Shown here in pieces: positions 1-9,845 of a stretch of DNA of 64,000 nucleotides. Source of the stretch: Streptomyces marinisediminis (GTDB taxonomy: Bacteria > Actinomycetota > Actinomycetes > Streptomycetales > Streptomycetaceae). The DNA is taken from assembly GCF_026262575.1 (NCBI RefSeq), contig NZ_JAPKFL010000003.1:124001-188000 (forward strand). Reading direction: 5' to 3'. Position 1 is the first letter of the stretch; each line of letters starts with the position of its first letter. A program made the position numbers and the translations under genes. The notes under the pieces were generated by a model. The model saw only the letters and a program-made list of their open reading frames with translations, was not told where the DNA came from and ran no database searches.

Positions 1-447
1 GCGCCGCACGAGGTCTTCCTCGATCGAGTCGCCGTAGGAGACCTCCGGCTTGCGGGAGGTGCGGTCGTAGATCTCGGAACGGTAGGTCGTGACCTCGATC
101 TGGTACTCCTGACCGCCCTCGGCCGCGGCCGCGGACTTCAGGCAGCCGACCGTGCCGAAGGCGATCCCCACGTCCCAGACCGCGTCCGCCCACGGGCGCA
201 CGATTCTCAGCACGTCCTGCGGCCGCGCGTCCGTCGTGAAGTCCAGGTCGTTCCCGAGGCGGCCGAGCAGCGCATCCCGCACCGAACCGCCGACCAGGGC
301 CAGGGAGAAACCGGCCTCCTGGAAGCGACGGGCCAGGTCGTCGGCTACGGGCGAGACCCGCAGCAGCTCACTCACCGCACGACGCTGCACCGTGCTGAGC
401 TCGGGCGTCGGCGGCTGGGCAGGGCTGTCAGTCTTGGGATTCGGCAC
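1..447 (-). CDS. CCA-adding tRNA nucleotidyltransferase, N-terminal 149 residues (cut by window edge)
   Basis: The reading frame stays open to base 1, so only the N-terminus is present. It begins GTG at 447 (VPNPKTDS). Residues about 40-75 carry the polymerase beta signature LVGGSVRDALLGR followed by NDLDFTTDARP, whose paired acidic residues (DxD) bind the catalytic metals in class II CCA-adding and poly(A) polymerases. The family adds or repairs the 3' CCA of tRNAs in the cytoplasm. The tRNA genes in this window lack an encoded CCA, which fits the need for it. It diverges from the DUF6049 gene at 675. The family call is firm; the exact start is less so, since no strong Shine-Dalgarno sequence precedes the GTG. 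Confidence 0.9.
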   Translation of the reverse strand, partial: MPNPKTDSPAQPPTPELSTVQRRAVSELLRVSPVADDLARRFQEAGFSLALVGGSVRDALLGRLGNDLDFTTDARPQDVLRIVRPWADAVWDVGIAFGTVGCLKSAAAAEGGQEYQIEVTTYRSEIYDRTSRKPEVSYGDSIEEDLVRR

Positions 448-674
448 AACAGCACAGCGTACGTGTCCCCCGCCCGGCGCCGCTCACCCCTTCCCGCGCG
501 CGGCCCTGCCCGGAGCTGACGGCGATGGCGCCGGTGCCGGGCGGGGCGGCCCCGGGCGCCGGTGTGTGCACGGTGTGTGTGCGACCCCGACCGCGGCACC
601 CGTGGCCTGCGAAGCTCGTTAGCATCGGAGTGCGCAGACCACCCACCGGCGGCGGAAGACAGGACGGACAGCGC

Positions 675-3311
675 GTGGCCGAAGTGGCGAACGACCAGGG
701 GACTCGTGGCGGCCCGGTGCCCAGACGGTGGCGCCATCGCGCGGCCGTCGCCCTGGTGCTGTCCCCCCTGCTCGCCGCAGCCCTGCCCGTCGGCACCGCG
801 ACCGCGGCCCACGGCACGGCCCCCGAGTCGGCGCCCGGCGCCGAACCCACCGGCTCCCGCTCCGCCGAGATCGCCCTGACCGGGGTGGGCCCGCTGGCGC
901 CGGGCGAGGACGACACGCTCACGGTCAGCGGCACCGTCACCAACCGGTCCGGCTCCGCCATCACCGACGCCGAGGTCGGGCTGCGCACCGGGCCACGGCT
1001 GACCACCCGCAGCGCCATCAACGGCGTCACCGCCGACCAGCCGTACGCCGCGGGCTCCGACGGTGTTCCGGTCACCGGCGACGACGCCACGACACCCCTG
1101 GCCGACCTCGCTCCCGGCGCCACCCGCTCCTTCACGCTGGACGTGCCGGTGGCGGACCTGCGCCTGGGGGACAGCGGCGTCTACCAACTCGGCGTCACGC
1201 TCGCCGGCCGGCCGGCGGGCACGTCCTCCGAGCAGATTCTCGGCATCGAGCGGACCCCGGTGCCCTGGCAGAAGTCTCCGGCGGAGACCCGCACCAAGAT
1301 CACCGCCTTGTGGCCACTGATCTCCTCACCGCACCTGACGGCCCGCACGGACTCCGACGAGCAGCAGACGCCCGTCTTCCGCAACGAGGACCTGGTCGAC
1401 GAGATCTCACCCGGCGGCCGGCTCCACCAGCTCGTGGCCGCCGGGGCCGAGCTCCCGGTCACCTGGCTCGTCGACCCGGACCTGCTGGCCTCGGTACACG
1501 CCATGACGCAGCCGTACCAGGTGGAGACACCGGACGGGCCGGTCGCCGGCACCGGGCAGCAGGTCGCCAACCAGTGGCTGCACGACCTGCAGGACGCCGT
1601 CGAGGACGAGGAAGTCGTCGCGCTGCCCTTCGCCGACCCGGACGTCGCCTCGCTCGCCCACCAGGGCCGGGACGTGTCGGGGGCGCTCGGCCACCTCCAG
1701 CCCGCCACCGAGGTGTCCGCCTACACCGTCAAGTCCATCCTCCACACCACCCCGAGCACGGACTACGCCTGGCCGGTCGAGGGCGCCATCGACCCGGCCG
1801 TCGTCTCCGTCGCCACCTCCGCCGGAGCCCGGCACGTCATCACCCGCAGCGACAGCCTCCGCGAGACCCGCGGACTCACCTACACGCCCAACGCCGCCCG
1901 CCCCATCGGCGGCGGCATCACCGCCGTCTCCGCCGACGCCACGCTGTCCACGCTCTTCACCGGGGACATGACGCGGGCCGACACCGCCACCCGCGCCGTG
2001 CGGCAGTTCCTGGCCCACACCCTGTCCATCACGGAGCAGAACCCGACCGAGCAGCGCCACGTGCTGCTCGCCCCGCAGCGCATGCCGACCACCAGCCAGG
2101 CGCGGGCCATGGCCGAAGCGCTCACGGTGCTCACCGAGGGCGGCGGCTGGGCCGAGCTGAGCCCGCTGTCGGAGACGGCGAAGGCCGAGCCCGACCCCCG
2201 GGCGAACCGCCAGGTGCCCGGCGCCGACGCCTACCCGGACACGTTGCGGTCCCAGGAGCTGCCCACCGCCGCCTTCGAGGCGATGCGCTCGACACAGACG
2301 ACGCTCAAGGACTTCGCCGTCATCCTCAGCCAGGAGGACCGCGTCGTGACGCCGTTCGGCAACGCGATCCGGCGCGAGATGTCCACCTCGTGGCGCGGGC
2401 GGACGGTGGAGGCCGCCGCCTACCGGGCGGCCGTGCAGCAGTACCTGGTGAGCCTCACCGACGAGGTTCGGCTCGTCGACAAGTCTCCGATGACGCTCTC
2501 CGGACGCAGCGCCACGATCCCCGTGACGGTCAAGAACGACCTGGTGCAGCAGGTCGACGGACTGGAGCTGCGGCTGACCTCCGGGCGCCGCATCGGCCTG
2601 GACATCGACGACGACACCAAGCGCGTGGTGGTCGAGGGCGGCCACAGCCAGTCGATCACCTTCGACACGACGGCGAAGGCCAATGGCCGCACCTACCTGA
2701 CCGCGCAGCTCTACACCGAGGACGACAAGCCCTACGGTGAGCCGATGACGTTCCAGGTGGACGTCACCGAGATCACTTCCACCGTGCTCCTGGTCATCGC
2801 GGGCGGCGTCCTGCTGGTCGTGCTGGCCGGGGTGCGCATGTACACCCAGCGCAAGCGGCGCGGCCCGCAGCCCGACCCCGAGGCCCCCCTCGCCGCGCCG
2901 GACGCGCCCGGGGCGGGGGAGGCGCCGGAAGCGGAGGGGACCGCGGACGAGCGGGACGCCGGAGCAGCCCGGGAGGCGGACGCAGCCGGTGAGGCGGGTG
3001 AGTGCAGTGCCGCCGACGAGACCGGTCGGGCCGGAGAGGCCGACCAGGCCGGCCAGGCCGACGGGGACCGCGGCAAGCAGCCGCGCACAGGCGACGGCAC
3101 CGGGAGCCGGCACGCCACCGCGGACGAGAGCGGCCCCGGCGCGGGCAGCACCCGTGCCGACGGCCCCCAGGCGGACGGCGCGGACGGCGCGGCCGACGGC
3201 CCGGAGGCCACACCGGGCGGACGGGCGGCCCCCGCGGAGGGCGGCGACGCCCGTGACACCCGGCCCGAAAGCAGGGAGAGCCCGGGACCGGGTGAGAAAG
3301 TGGACCGTTGA
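675..3311 (+). CDS. DUF6049 family membrane-anchored extracytoplasmic protein
   Basis: This is an 878-residue protein, equivalent from memory to S. coelicolor SCO3895. I chose GTG 675 (VAEVANDQG) because a signal sequence follows directly: basic PRRWRHR, then a hydrophobic stretch and an AxA site near residues 40-45. A long extracellular region follows. A single membrane helix lies near residues 704-724 (STVLLVIAGGVLLVVLAG), then a basic stop-transfer RKRRG and a roughly 150-residue Ala/Gly/Glu/Asp-rich cytoplasmic tail. The stop overlaps an alternative TTG start of murJ at 3308, so the two are probably co-transcribed. The location between the CCA enzyme and murJ is conserved in Streptomyces. 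The molecular function is unknown; a role at the envelope with MurJ is inference. Confidence 0.85.
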   Translation: MAEVANDQGTRGGPVPRRWRHRAAVALVLSPLLAAALPVGTATAAHGTAPESAPGAEPTGSRSAEIALTGVGPLAPGEDDTLTVSGTVTNRSGSAITDAEVGLRTGPRLTTRSAINGVTADQPYAAGSDGVPVTGDDATTPLADLAPGATRSFTLDVPVADLRLGDSGVYQLGVTLAGRPAGTSSEQILGIERTPVPWQKSPAETRTKITALWPLISSPHLTARTDSDEQQTPVFRNEDLVDEISPGGRLHQLVAAGAELPVTWLVDPDLLASVHAMTQPYQVETPDGPVAGTGQQVANQWLHDLQDAVEDEEVVALPFADPDVASLAHQGRDVSGALGHLQPATEVSAYTVKSILHTTPSTDYAWPVEGAIDPAVVSVATSAGARHVITRSDSLRETRGLTYTPNAARPIGGGITAVSADATLSTLFTGDMTRADTATRAVRQFLAHTLSITEQNPTEQRHVLLAPQRMPTTSQARAMAEALTVLTEGGGWAELSPLSETAKAEPDPRANRQVPGADAYPDTLRSQELPTAAFEAMRSTQTTLKDFAVILSQEDRVVTPFGNAIRREMSTSWRGRTVEAAAYRAAVQQYLVSLTDEVRLVDKSPMTLSGRSATIPVTVKNDLVQQVDGLELRLTSGRRIGLDIDDDTKRVVVEGGHSQSITFDTTAKANGRTYLTAQLYTEDDKPYGEPMTFQVDVTEITSTVLLVIAGGVLLVVLAGVRMYTQRKRRGPQPDPEAPLAAPDAPGAGEAPEAEGTADERDAGAAREADAAGEAGECSAADETGRAGEADQAGQADGDRGKQPRTGDGTGSRHATADESGPGAGSTRADGPQADGADGAADGPEATPGGRAAPAEGGDARDTRPESRESPGPGEKVDR

Positions 3312-3361
3312 GCGAGGTGTCGGGCCGACCGCCGGCCGCGGACGATGAGGTGGGGTACCCA

Positions 3362-5926
3362 GTGAACGAGCCGTACGACCCCGAGCGCGGCGCGCCCGCG
3401 CCGGATGGCCCGGCCCAGCGTGCGCCCGGCCCGGAGGGCCGCCCCCAGGCCCCCCACGCCCGGGACGCGTACCACCAGGACGCGTACACGCAGGACACGT
3501 ACACCCACGACGCGTACGCGGGCGACCCCTACCGGCGTCGGGACGTCACCGCCCAGGACCCGGTGCACGAGGTCCTGTACGACCAGGCCGAGCACCCGCC
3601 CCCGCCCCCGCCACCCGGGCCGGAGACGCTGTACCAGCAGCCGCCGGCCCGGCGGCACGCCCCCGACCCGCGCCGCTGGGCGTCGCCGCCCGCTCCGGAG
3701 CCCGACGGCCCCTCGCGCCGCCTGCCCTACGGGGACGAGCCCGCCCGGGTGCAGTACACCGGCGTGGACGAGCTCATCACCCGGGCGCCGGACGACGACG
3801 AGCGGCACGGCACCGTCCCCCGGCAGGAACCCGAGGACGCCTTCGCGCACCTCTTCCGCGACCAGCAGGTTCCGGCCCAGCCCCAGCCGCAGCCGCAGCC
3901 GCAGCCCCAGCCTCAGCACCCGCACGCCGCCTCCGCCCAGCCGCAGCCCGCGTACGGGGCGCCCCCGCACGGAGCCCCGGCACAGGCGGCCACGCCCCCG
4001 CACGCGCACCGACCCCCGCAGTCCCGGGCCCAGCAGTCGCAGCAGCCCCAGCAGCCCCAGCGACAGCAGCCGGCGGCGCACCAGCACGCGGCGCGGCGTC
4101 AGGAACCGACGCACCCGCCGGCGAACCAGCCGGAGCACTCATCGGGCGGTTCGCACCCGCCCGCGGGGCCGGGACAGCAGGTCCCCTACGCGGGCGAGGC
4201 GCCGCTGCCCCCGCCGCCCCCCGGCACCCAGCCCACCGAGGCATCCGCACCGCCGCAGGAGGCGCCAGCGGCACCGGACAAGCCGTCCGGGCGCGGTGGC
4301 GGGCTGCTGAAGTCCAGCGCGATCATGGCGGCCGGCACCCTGGTCTCCCGACTCACCGGTTTCCTGCGCACGCTGGTCATCACCGCCGCCCTGGGCGCCG
4401 TGACGCTCGGTGACAGCTACACGGTGGCCTACACCCTGCCGACGATGGTCTACATGCTGTCCATCGGCGGCGGCCTCAACTCCGTCTTCGTGCCCCAGCT
4501 CGTGCGGGCGATGAAGGACGACGAGGACGGCGGCGAGGCCTATGCCAACCGCCTCCTCACCCTCGTGATGGTCGTGCTCGCCGGGCTGGTCGCCGTGACC
4601 GTCCTGGCGGCGCCGCTCCTGGTGCGCATGCTGTCCCCGACGATCGCGGACAACCCGGACGCCAACAGCGTCGCCGTCACCTTCGCCCGCTACTGCCTGC
4701 CCACGATCTTCTTCATGGGCGTGCACGTGGTGATGGGGCAGATCCTCAACGCGCGCGGCCGGTTCGGCGCGATGATGTGGACCCCGGTCCTGAACAACCT
4801 CGTCATCATCTTCGCGTTCGGCTCGTTCATCTGGGTCTACGGCACCTTCAGCAGCTCCGACATGGCCGTCACCACGATCTCCGACGAGGGGGTCAGGCTG
4901 CTGGGCATGGGCACCCTGCTCGGCCTGGTGGTGCAGGCGCTGGCCATGCTGCCGTTCCTCAAGGCCGCGGGCTTCCGCTTCCGCCCGCGGTTCGACTGGA
5001 AGGGCCAGGGGCTCGGCAAGGCCATCCGGCTCGCCAAGTGGACGTTCTTCTTCGTGCTCGCCAACCAGGCCGGCCTCGTCGTCGTCACCCAGCTCGCCAC
5101 GGCGGCCGGGTACGCGGCGGCCGCGCAGGACAACGAGGGCGCGGGCATCCTGGGCTACCAGAACGCACTGCTCATCTGGCAGATGCCGCAGGCCATCATC
5201 ACCGTCTCGGTCATGGCCGCGCTGCTGCCCCGGCTGTCCCGCTCCGCGCGCGACGGCGACGTGAGCGCCGTCCGCGACGACCTCTCGCACGGGTTGCGCA
5301 CCTCGGCGGTGGCCATCGTGCCGATCGCGTTCGCCTTCCTCGCGCTCGGCGTCCCGATGTGCCTGATGCTCTACGCCTCCGCCGGGACCGACGCGGCCAC
5401 CTCCATGGGGCTGATCCTCATGGCCTTCGGGCTCGGCCTGATCCCGTTCTCGGTGCAGTACGTCGTCCTGCGCGCCTTCTACGCCTACGAGGACACCCGC
5501 ACGCCCTTCTACAACACGGTGATCGTCGCCATCGGCAACGCGGCGGGCGCGGTGCTGTGCTACCTGCTGCTGCCGAGCCGCTACGCCGTGGCGGGCATGG
5601 CCGCCACCTACGGCCTGGCCTACGTGCTCGGCGTCGTCGTGGCCTGGCGCCGGCTGCGCCGCACGCTCGACGGCGACCTGGACGGCAGTCGCATCGCCCG
5701 GGCCTACGCGCGCCTGTGCATCGCCAGCATCCCGGCCGCCCTGCTGGCCGGGGGTACCGCGTACGGCGTCATCCAGTACCTGGGCAACGGGTTCACCGGC
5801 GGCCTGGCGGCCCTGGTGGCCGGCTCGCTGGTCATGGGCGTGGTGTTCCTGGTGGCGGCCAAGCGCATGCGCATCCAGGAGCTCACGGCCATGATCGGCA
5901 TGGTGCGCGCCAAGCTCGGGCGCTGA
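3362..5926 (+). CDS. murJ: MurJ lipid II flippase with a long Pro/Gln-rich cytoplasmic N-terminus
   Basis: The protein has 854 residues. Residues 1 to about 310 are low complexity (repeated DAYxQD words, a PQPQPQ tract, PPPPP runs). From about residue 318 (LLKSSAIMAAGTLVSRLTGFLRTLVI) a MviN/MurJ flippase domain with about 14 membrane helices runs to the end. MurJ moves lipid-linked peptidoglycan precursor across the inner membrane. GTG 3362 (VNEPYDPERG) is chosen over TTG 3308 because GGGG lies a few bases upstream and related proteins begin with a similar sequence. The next gene encodes a pseudokinase; in mycobacteria (Rv3910) the flippase and pseudokinase are fused, so this is the split form. 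Confidence 0.93.
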   Translation: MNEPYDPERGAPAPDGPAQRAPGPEGRPQAPHARDAYHQDAYTQDTYTHDAYAGDPYRRRDVTAQDPVHEVLYDQAEHPPPPPPPGPETLYQQPPARRHAPDPRRWASPPAPEPDGPSRRLPYGDEPARVQYTGVDELITRAPDDDERHGTVPRQEPEDAFAHLFRDQQVPAQPQPQPQPQPQPQHPHAASAQPQPAYGAPPHGAPAQAATPPHAHRPPQSRAQQSQQPQQPQRQQPAAHQHAARRQEPTHPPANQPEHSSGGSHPPAGPGQQVPYAGEAPLPPPPPGTQPTEASAPPQEAPAAPDKPSGRGGGLLKSSAIMAAGTLVSRLTGFLRTLVITAALGAVTLGDSYTVAYTLPTMVYMLSIGGGLNSVFVPQLVRAMKDDEDGGEAYANRLLTLVMVVLAGLVAVTVLAAPLLVRMLSPTIADNPDANSVAVTFARYCLPTIFFMGVHVVMGQILNARGRFGAMMWTPVLNNLVIIFAFGSFIWVYGTFSSSDMAVTTISDEGVRLLGMGTLLGLVVQALAMLPFLKAAGFRFRPRFDWKGQGLGKAIRLAKWTFFFVLANQAGLVVVTQLATAAGYAAAAQDNEGAGILGYQNALLIWQMPQAIITVSVMAALLPRLSRSARDGDVSAVRDDLSHGLRTSAVAIVPIAFAFLALGVPMCLMLYASAGTDAATSMGLILMAFGLGLIPFSVQYVVLRAFYAYEDTRTPFYNTVIVAIGNAAGAVLCYLLLPSRYAVAGMAATYGLAYVLGVVVAWRRLRRTLDGDLDGSRIARAYARLCIASIPAALLAGGTAYGVIQYLGNGFTGGLAALVAGSLVMGVVFLVAAKRMRIQELTAMIGMVRAKLGR

Positions 5927-6071
5927 GACGACCCCCGACTGCCACCGCGTGTCGTGCACGACGGCAGTCTGCGGGCACAATTGTCTGGGGCCGGTCCGGT
6001 GAGCCCGGCCCCGGGAGCCGGGCTCACCGGGCCTGCTCACGGACGCGATGGATGGGGAGGCAGGAGCGACG

Positions 6072-8045
6072 GTGGCAGATCGGAGCACGGCCGCCGTCGA
6101 CGTGGCGTACTCGGACGGTGACGGCGACGGTGAGGACACCCCGCAGCCGACCGCGTCCGACGGGGCCGCGGCCGACGGTGCGAGGCGCGAGGACAGCACT
6201 CAGAACACCGTCGACGAGGCCGTGGACGATACCGGCGAGGACGCCGCCGCGGTCCCGGCCACCGATCCCGCGTCCCCCGGGAAGCCGGCGCCCGCCGCCG
6301 GAACGGGCGAGGACTCCGACTCCGCGGCCCCCTCCGCCGGGCCGGCCGGGGCCTCCGAGACCCCCGACACCCCTGACGCCCCCGAGGCCCCCGACACCTC
6401 CGAGGCCGAGCGCACCGCCGCGGCCGCCGACGACGAGACGGCCACCTCCCGGCCCCGGTCCGCCGCCCGGCCGTCCGCTCCCGCCCCCGAGGTCCCGGAG
6501 CCGCACAGCGGCGACAAGCTGGCCCGTCGGTACCGGCTGGAGGAGTGCGTCACCCGGCTGGACGGCTTCAGCAGTTGGCGCGCCGTCGACGAGAAGCTGC
6601 GCCGGGCGGTGGGCGTGCACCTGCTGCCCGCCCACCACGGCCAGGTGCGCTCCGTCCTGGCCGCCGCCCGCTCCGCCGCGCTGCTCGGTGACCCGCGCTT
6701 CGTGCAGGTCCTCGACGCGGTCGAGGACGGCCGGCTCGTCTACGTCGTGCACGAGTGGCTGCCCGACGCCACCCCGTTGACCGCCCTGCTCGCCGCCGGG
6801 CCCCTGCCGGCCCATGAGTGCTACGAGCTGGTCAGCCAGCTCGCGCAGGCCATGGCGGTGGCGCACCGGGAGGGCCTGGCCCACCTGCGCCTCACCCCCG
6901 GCGCCGTGCTGCGGACCGGCACGGGTCAGTACCGGGTACGCGGCCTCGCGGTCAACGCCGCGCTGCGCGGGATCGAGTCCGACGCCCCGCAGCGCACCGA
7001 CACCGAGGCGATCGGCGCGCTCCTGTACGCCGCCCTCACGCAGCGCTGGCCCTACGAGGAGGGCGCGTACGGGCTCACCGGCGTCACGCAGCTCTCCGGC
7101 GGCACGCTCATCCCGCCCGACCAGGTGCGCGCGGGCGTACACCGGGGCCTGTCCGAGCTGGCGATGCGGGCCCTGGTCAACGACGGCGCCACGGCCTCCA
7201 GCGAGAACCCGCCGTGCACCACGCCGGAGGAGCTCGCCGCCGCCGTCGCCGAGCTCCCGCGCATCCGCCCGGAGGAGCCCGCCTTCCTCCAGCCCACACC
7301 GTATGAGCGCACCACCTACCAGCAGGGCGTCCTCGCTCCGGACCCGGTCCCCGTGCCGGGCGTACGCGTCGTCGGACCGGTGCCCGTCGCCGATGCGCCG
7401 CCCACGCTCCCCGGCCGCACCGGCAAGCTCCTGAAGTGGGGCGTGTCCGCCCTCCTCATCGCAGCGCTGGGGCTCGGTAGCTGGCAGGTCGCGGACGCGC
7501 TGCTGAAGGGTGACGCCGGTGCCAAGGCGGCCCCGCAGGAGTCGGACCCGCAGGAGGCGGGCGGCCAGCAGCCGTCCGGCCAGGGCGAGGGGACCACCGG
7601 GCGCCCGGTGAACATCGCCTCGGCCCGCATCCTCGACCCGGAGGGCACCGGGCGCGAGAGCGCGGAGAAGGCGGCCCTGGCCTTCGACGGCGACCCCGAG
7701 ACGCACTGGCAGACCCTCTACTACCGCAGCGCGGCGTTCGGGAACCTCAAGCCGGGCGTCGGCCTGATCCTGGACCTCGGCAGCGTCAAGCAGATCAGCA
7801 CGATGAAAGTGCGCTTCCTCGGTGAGACGTCGGTGGACTTCCTCGCCGCGCCCGCCGACGCTTCTTCCGAGCCCACCTCGCTGGGTGACTTCAGCAAGGT
7901 CGAGAGCGCCACGGGCACTGATGTGACGCTCAGCGCGGAGCAGCCGATCCGTACCCAGTACGTCTTGGTGTGGCTCACGCAACTACCGCTCACCGAGGAC
8001 GACGAATACCGTGGCCGCATCACGGAGATCGGCATCACCGGCTGA
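6072..8045 (+). CDS. MurJ-associated pseudokinase with transmembrane helix and extracellular C-terminal domain
   Basis: GTG 6072 follows GGCAGGAG. The 657-residue product starts with an acidic, disordered region (about 1-150), then a kinase-like domain (from GDKLARRYRLEECV, about 150-400). Expected catalytic motifs are absent: no HRD or DFG is visible (the corresponding stretch reads HLRLTPGAVL), so it should not phosphorylate. A membrane helix follows near 455-475 (WGVSALLIAALGLGSWQVADALL). The C-terminal 180 residues resemble a discoidin-like beta-sandwich (FDGDPETHWQTLYY, LILDLG). It corresponds to the C-terminal half of mycobacterial MviN/Rv3910, whose pseudokinase domain, when phosphorylated by PknB, recruits the FHA protein FhaA. 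Both pknB and fhaA lie in this window, so the same circuit is likely. Confidence 0.85.
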   Translation: MADRSTAAVDVAYSDGDGDGEDTPQPTASDGAAADGARREDSTQNTVDEAVDDTGEDAAAVPATDPASPGKPAPAAGTGEDSDSAAPSAGPAGASETPDTPDAPEAPDTSEAERTAAAADDETATSRPRSAARPSAPAPEVPEPHSGDKLARRYRLEECVTRLDGFSSWRAVDEKLRRAVGVHLLPAHHGQVRSVLAAARSAALLGDPRFVQVLDAVEDGRLVYVVHEWLPDATPLTALLAAGPLPAHECYELVSQLAQAMAVAHREGLAHLRLTPGAVLRTGTGQYRVRGLAVNAALRGIESDAPQRTDTEAIGALLYAALTQRWPYEEGAYGLTGVTQLSGGTLIPPDQVRAGVHRGLSELAMRALVNDGATASSENPPCTTPEELAAAVAELPRIRPEEPAFLQPTPYERTTYQQGVLAPDPVPVPGVRVVGPVPVADAPPTLPGRTGKLLKWGVSALLIAALGLGSWQVADALLKGDAGAKAAPQESDPQEAGGQQPSGQGEGTTGRPVNIASARILDPEGTGRESAEKAALAFDGDPETHWQTLYYRSAAFGNLKPGVGLILDLGSVKQISTMKVRFLGETSVDFLAAPADASSEPTSLGDFSKVESATGTDVTLSAEQPIRTQYVLVWLTQLPLTEDDEYRGRITEIGITG

Positions 8046-8075
8046 TCCGGACCACGGCGGAGGGAGGGCCGGGCG

Positions 8076-8786
8076 GTGGGCGACGACCCCCTGGGGCGCC
8101 CCGCGCGTTCCGCGGACGCGGCACGTCTGGACGACCACGCGCTGCTGGCCGCCCACGTGGCGGGCGATCCGGAGGCCTTCGGCGAGCTGGTCCGCCGCCA
8201 CCGGGACCGGTTGTGGGCCGTGGCGTTGCGGACCCTCGGCGACCGCGAGGAGGCCGCCGACGCCGTCCAGGACGCCCTCGTCTCCGCCTACCGCCGGGCG
8301 CACACCTTCCGCGGCCGGTCGGCCGTCACGACCTGGCTGCACCGCATCACCGTCAACGCCTGCCTGGACCGGGCCCGCAAGGCGGCCACGCGCCGGACCG
8401 CGCTCACCGACGACACCGAGCGGCTCGACCGGCTGCTGGAGCCGGTGGAGTCCGCGGCCGCGCCCGCCGAGCGCGCCGACGTCCACCGGGAGCTGGTGGC
8501 CGCCCTCGCCGAGCTGCCTCCGGAGCAGCGGGCCGCCCTCGTCCTCGTCGACATGCAGGGGTACCCGGTCGCCGAGGCGGCCGAGGTCCTCCAGGTCGCC
8601 GTCGGCACGGTCAAGAGCCGCTGCGCCCGTGGCAGGGCGCGGTTGCTCCCGTTGCTCGGACACCTGCGGCCGACGTATGAGTCACCGCAGGCAGGGGGAA
8701 GGAACCGGACACGGGGGACGACCGTCCCACCGACGCGAGGAAACGACGGCACCGGAGCAGTGAGGGGCGGAGGTGGAGCAGCATGA
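8076..8786 (+). CDS. sigM: ECF RNA polymerase sigma factor SigM
   Basis: This 236-residue ECF sigma factor has region 2 at about 20-90 (AFGELVRRHRDRLWAVALR, EEAADAVQDALVSAYRR) and region 4 at about 130-185 (ELPPEQRAALVLVDMQGYPVAEAAEVL with a helix-turn-helix, VGTVKSRCARGRARL). GTG 8076 is preceded by GGAGGGAGGG. The C-terminal 40 residues are Gly/Arg-rich and probably disordered. Its stop overlaps the ATG of rsmA (ATGA at 8783-8786), so the anti-sigma factor is translationally coupled. Identification as SigM rests on position between the MurJ pseudokinase and trxB, as in S. coelicolor. Confidence 0.92.
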   Translation: MGDDPLGRPARSADAARLDDHALLAAHVAGDPEAFGELVRRHRDRLWAVALRTLGDREEAADAVQDALVSAYRRAHTFRGRSAVTTWLHRITVNACLDRARKAATRRTALTDDTERLDRLLEPVESAAAPAERADVHRELVAALAELPPEQRAALVLVDMQGYPVAEAAEVLQVAVGTVKSRCARGRARLLPLLGHLRPTYESPQAGGRNRTRGTTVPPTRGNDGTGAVRGGGGAA

Positions 8787-9790
8787 CCGCGCCTTTCGCG
8801 GGGTCCGGCCCCGACGGACACCCGGAGGTCGATGAGCTGTCCGCGCTGAGTGAGGGGCTGCTGCCCCCGCAGGACACGGTTGCGATCCGTCGGCACCTGG
8901 CGCTCTGCCCGCTGTGCGCGGACGTGCTCTCCTCGCTGGAGGAGATCCGCAGCGCCCTTGGCACGCTTCCCGGCCCGGTCCGCATGCCGGAGGACGTCGC
9001 GGGCCGCATCGATGCGGCTCTGGCCGCCGAGGCCTTCCTGGACGCTTCTCCGGTCCGGGAGGACGCCGCCGCACCGATCGGCGGGACGGACCGGCACACG
9101 CACGGCAGCCGCCGCGAGGAGGCGTCCGTGCTCGCCGCCCCCGCTCCTCACGTTTCACGTGAAACGACACGGCGCACCCCGGGCGGACCCTCCAGCACGT
9201 CGGGCCCGGGCCACGCCGGACCGGGCGCTACCGGGCCTGGCCGCGCCGCGCCCGGACGCCGCCGCAGCCGCTCCGGTCGGCGCCGCGCCGCCCTGTGGGG
9301 GGTCGCCGGAGCCCTGGCCGCCGCCGTGGCCGGTGGCGTCGTCGTACCGACGCTGTTCTCCTCCTCCGACCCGAACGGGCCGACGGAAGCCGCACGGCCG
9401 CACGCCTCGGGCACCGCCGAGCTGGAGAGCCGCGTGCACGAGTTGCTCGCCGACTCCCCGGCCGCGGCCCCGGGTCGGCCGGGCGGCGATCGGACGGCGT
9501 CGGGGGAGGCAGAGGGGCAGCAGGCGCCGAACGCTCCCTTCACCGCCGAGACGGCGCCCACCGAGAACGCCACGGTGCCGCCCTGTGTGCAGCAGGGCAC
9601 CGGGCGCACCGAGTCCCCGCTCGCCGCCACGAAGGACACGTACGAGGGAACCGTGTCGTACCTGGTGCTCCTGCCCCACCCCGGCGACGAGACGAGAGTC
9701 GATGCCTACATGGTCGATGCCGCCTGCGCCACCGGGGCGTCGGAGGGCCCGGGGGAGCGGTTGGCCTTCCTGACCGTCGAACGCCGCTGA
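8783..9790 (+). CDS. rsmA: Membrane anti-sigma factor RsmA (controls SigM)
   Basis: The protein has 335 residues. Residues about 30-50 hold the zinc-binding anti-sigma motif HxxxCxxC (RRHLALCPLCADVL). S. coelicolor RsmA is reported to bind a [2Fe-2S] cluster that modulates release of SigM. A disordered Pro/Arg/Gly linker follows, then one transmembrane helix (ALWGVAGALAAAVAGGVVVPTLF, about 170-195) and an extracytoplasmic tail of about 140 residues. The linker contains the peptide HVSRET, encoded by a perfect parS site at 9152-9165: a partition site lies inside the reading frame at a tolerant position. The gene overlaps sigM by 4 bp. The trxBA operon starts 143 bp downstream from its own promoter. 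Confidence 0.9.
   Translation: MTAPFAGSGPDGHPEVDELSALSEGLLPPQDTVAIRRHLALCPLCADVLSSLEEIRSALGTLPGPVRMPEDVAGRIDAALAAEAFLDASPVREDAAAPIGGTDRHTHGSRREEASVLAAPAPHVSRETTRRTPGGPSSTSGPGHAGPGATGPGRAAPGRRRSRSGRRRAALWGVAGALAAAVAGGVVVPTLFSSSDPNGPTEAARPHASGTAELESRVHELLADSPAAAPGRPGGDRTASGEAEGQQAPNAPFTAETAPTENATVPPCVQQGTGRTESPLAATKDTYEGTVSYLVLLPHPGDETRVDAYMVDAACATGASEGPGERLAFLTVERR
9152..9165. promoter_or_regulatory. parS: parS centromere site 1 (inside rsmA)
   Basis: A perfect 14-bp palindrome GTTTCACGTGAAAC, the Streptomyces ParB-binding consensus. It encodes residues of the RsmA linker. Confidence 0.93.
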
Positions 9791-9845
9791 CAGCCCGGCG
9801 CGGAACTTCGCGCCCCCTCACCCGACCGTGGCAGGCACAAGATCG

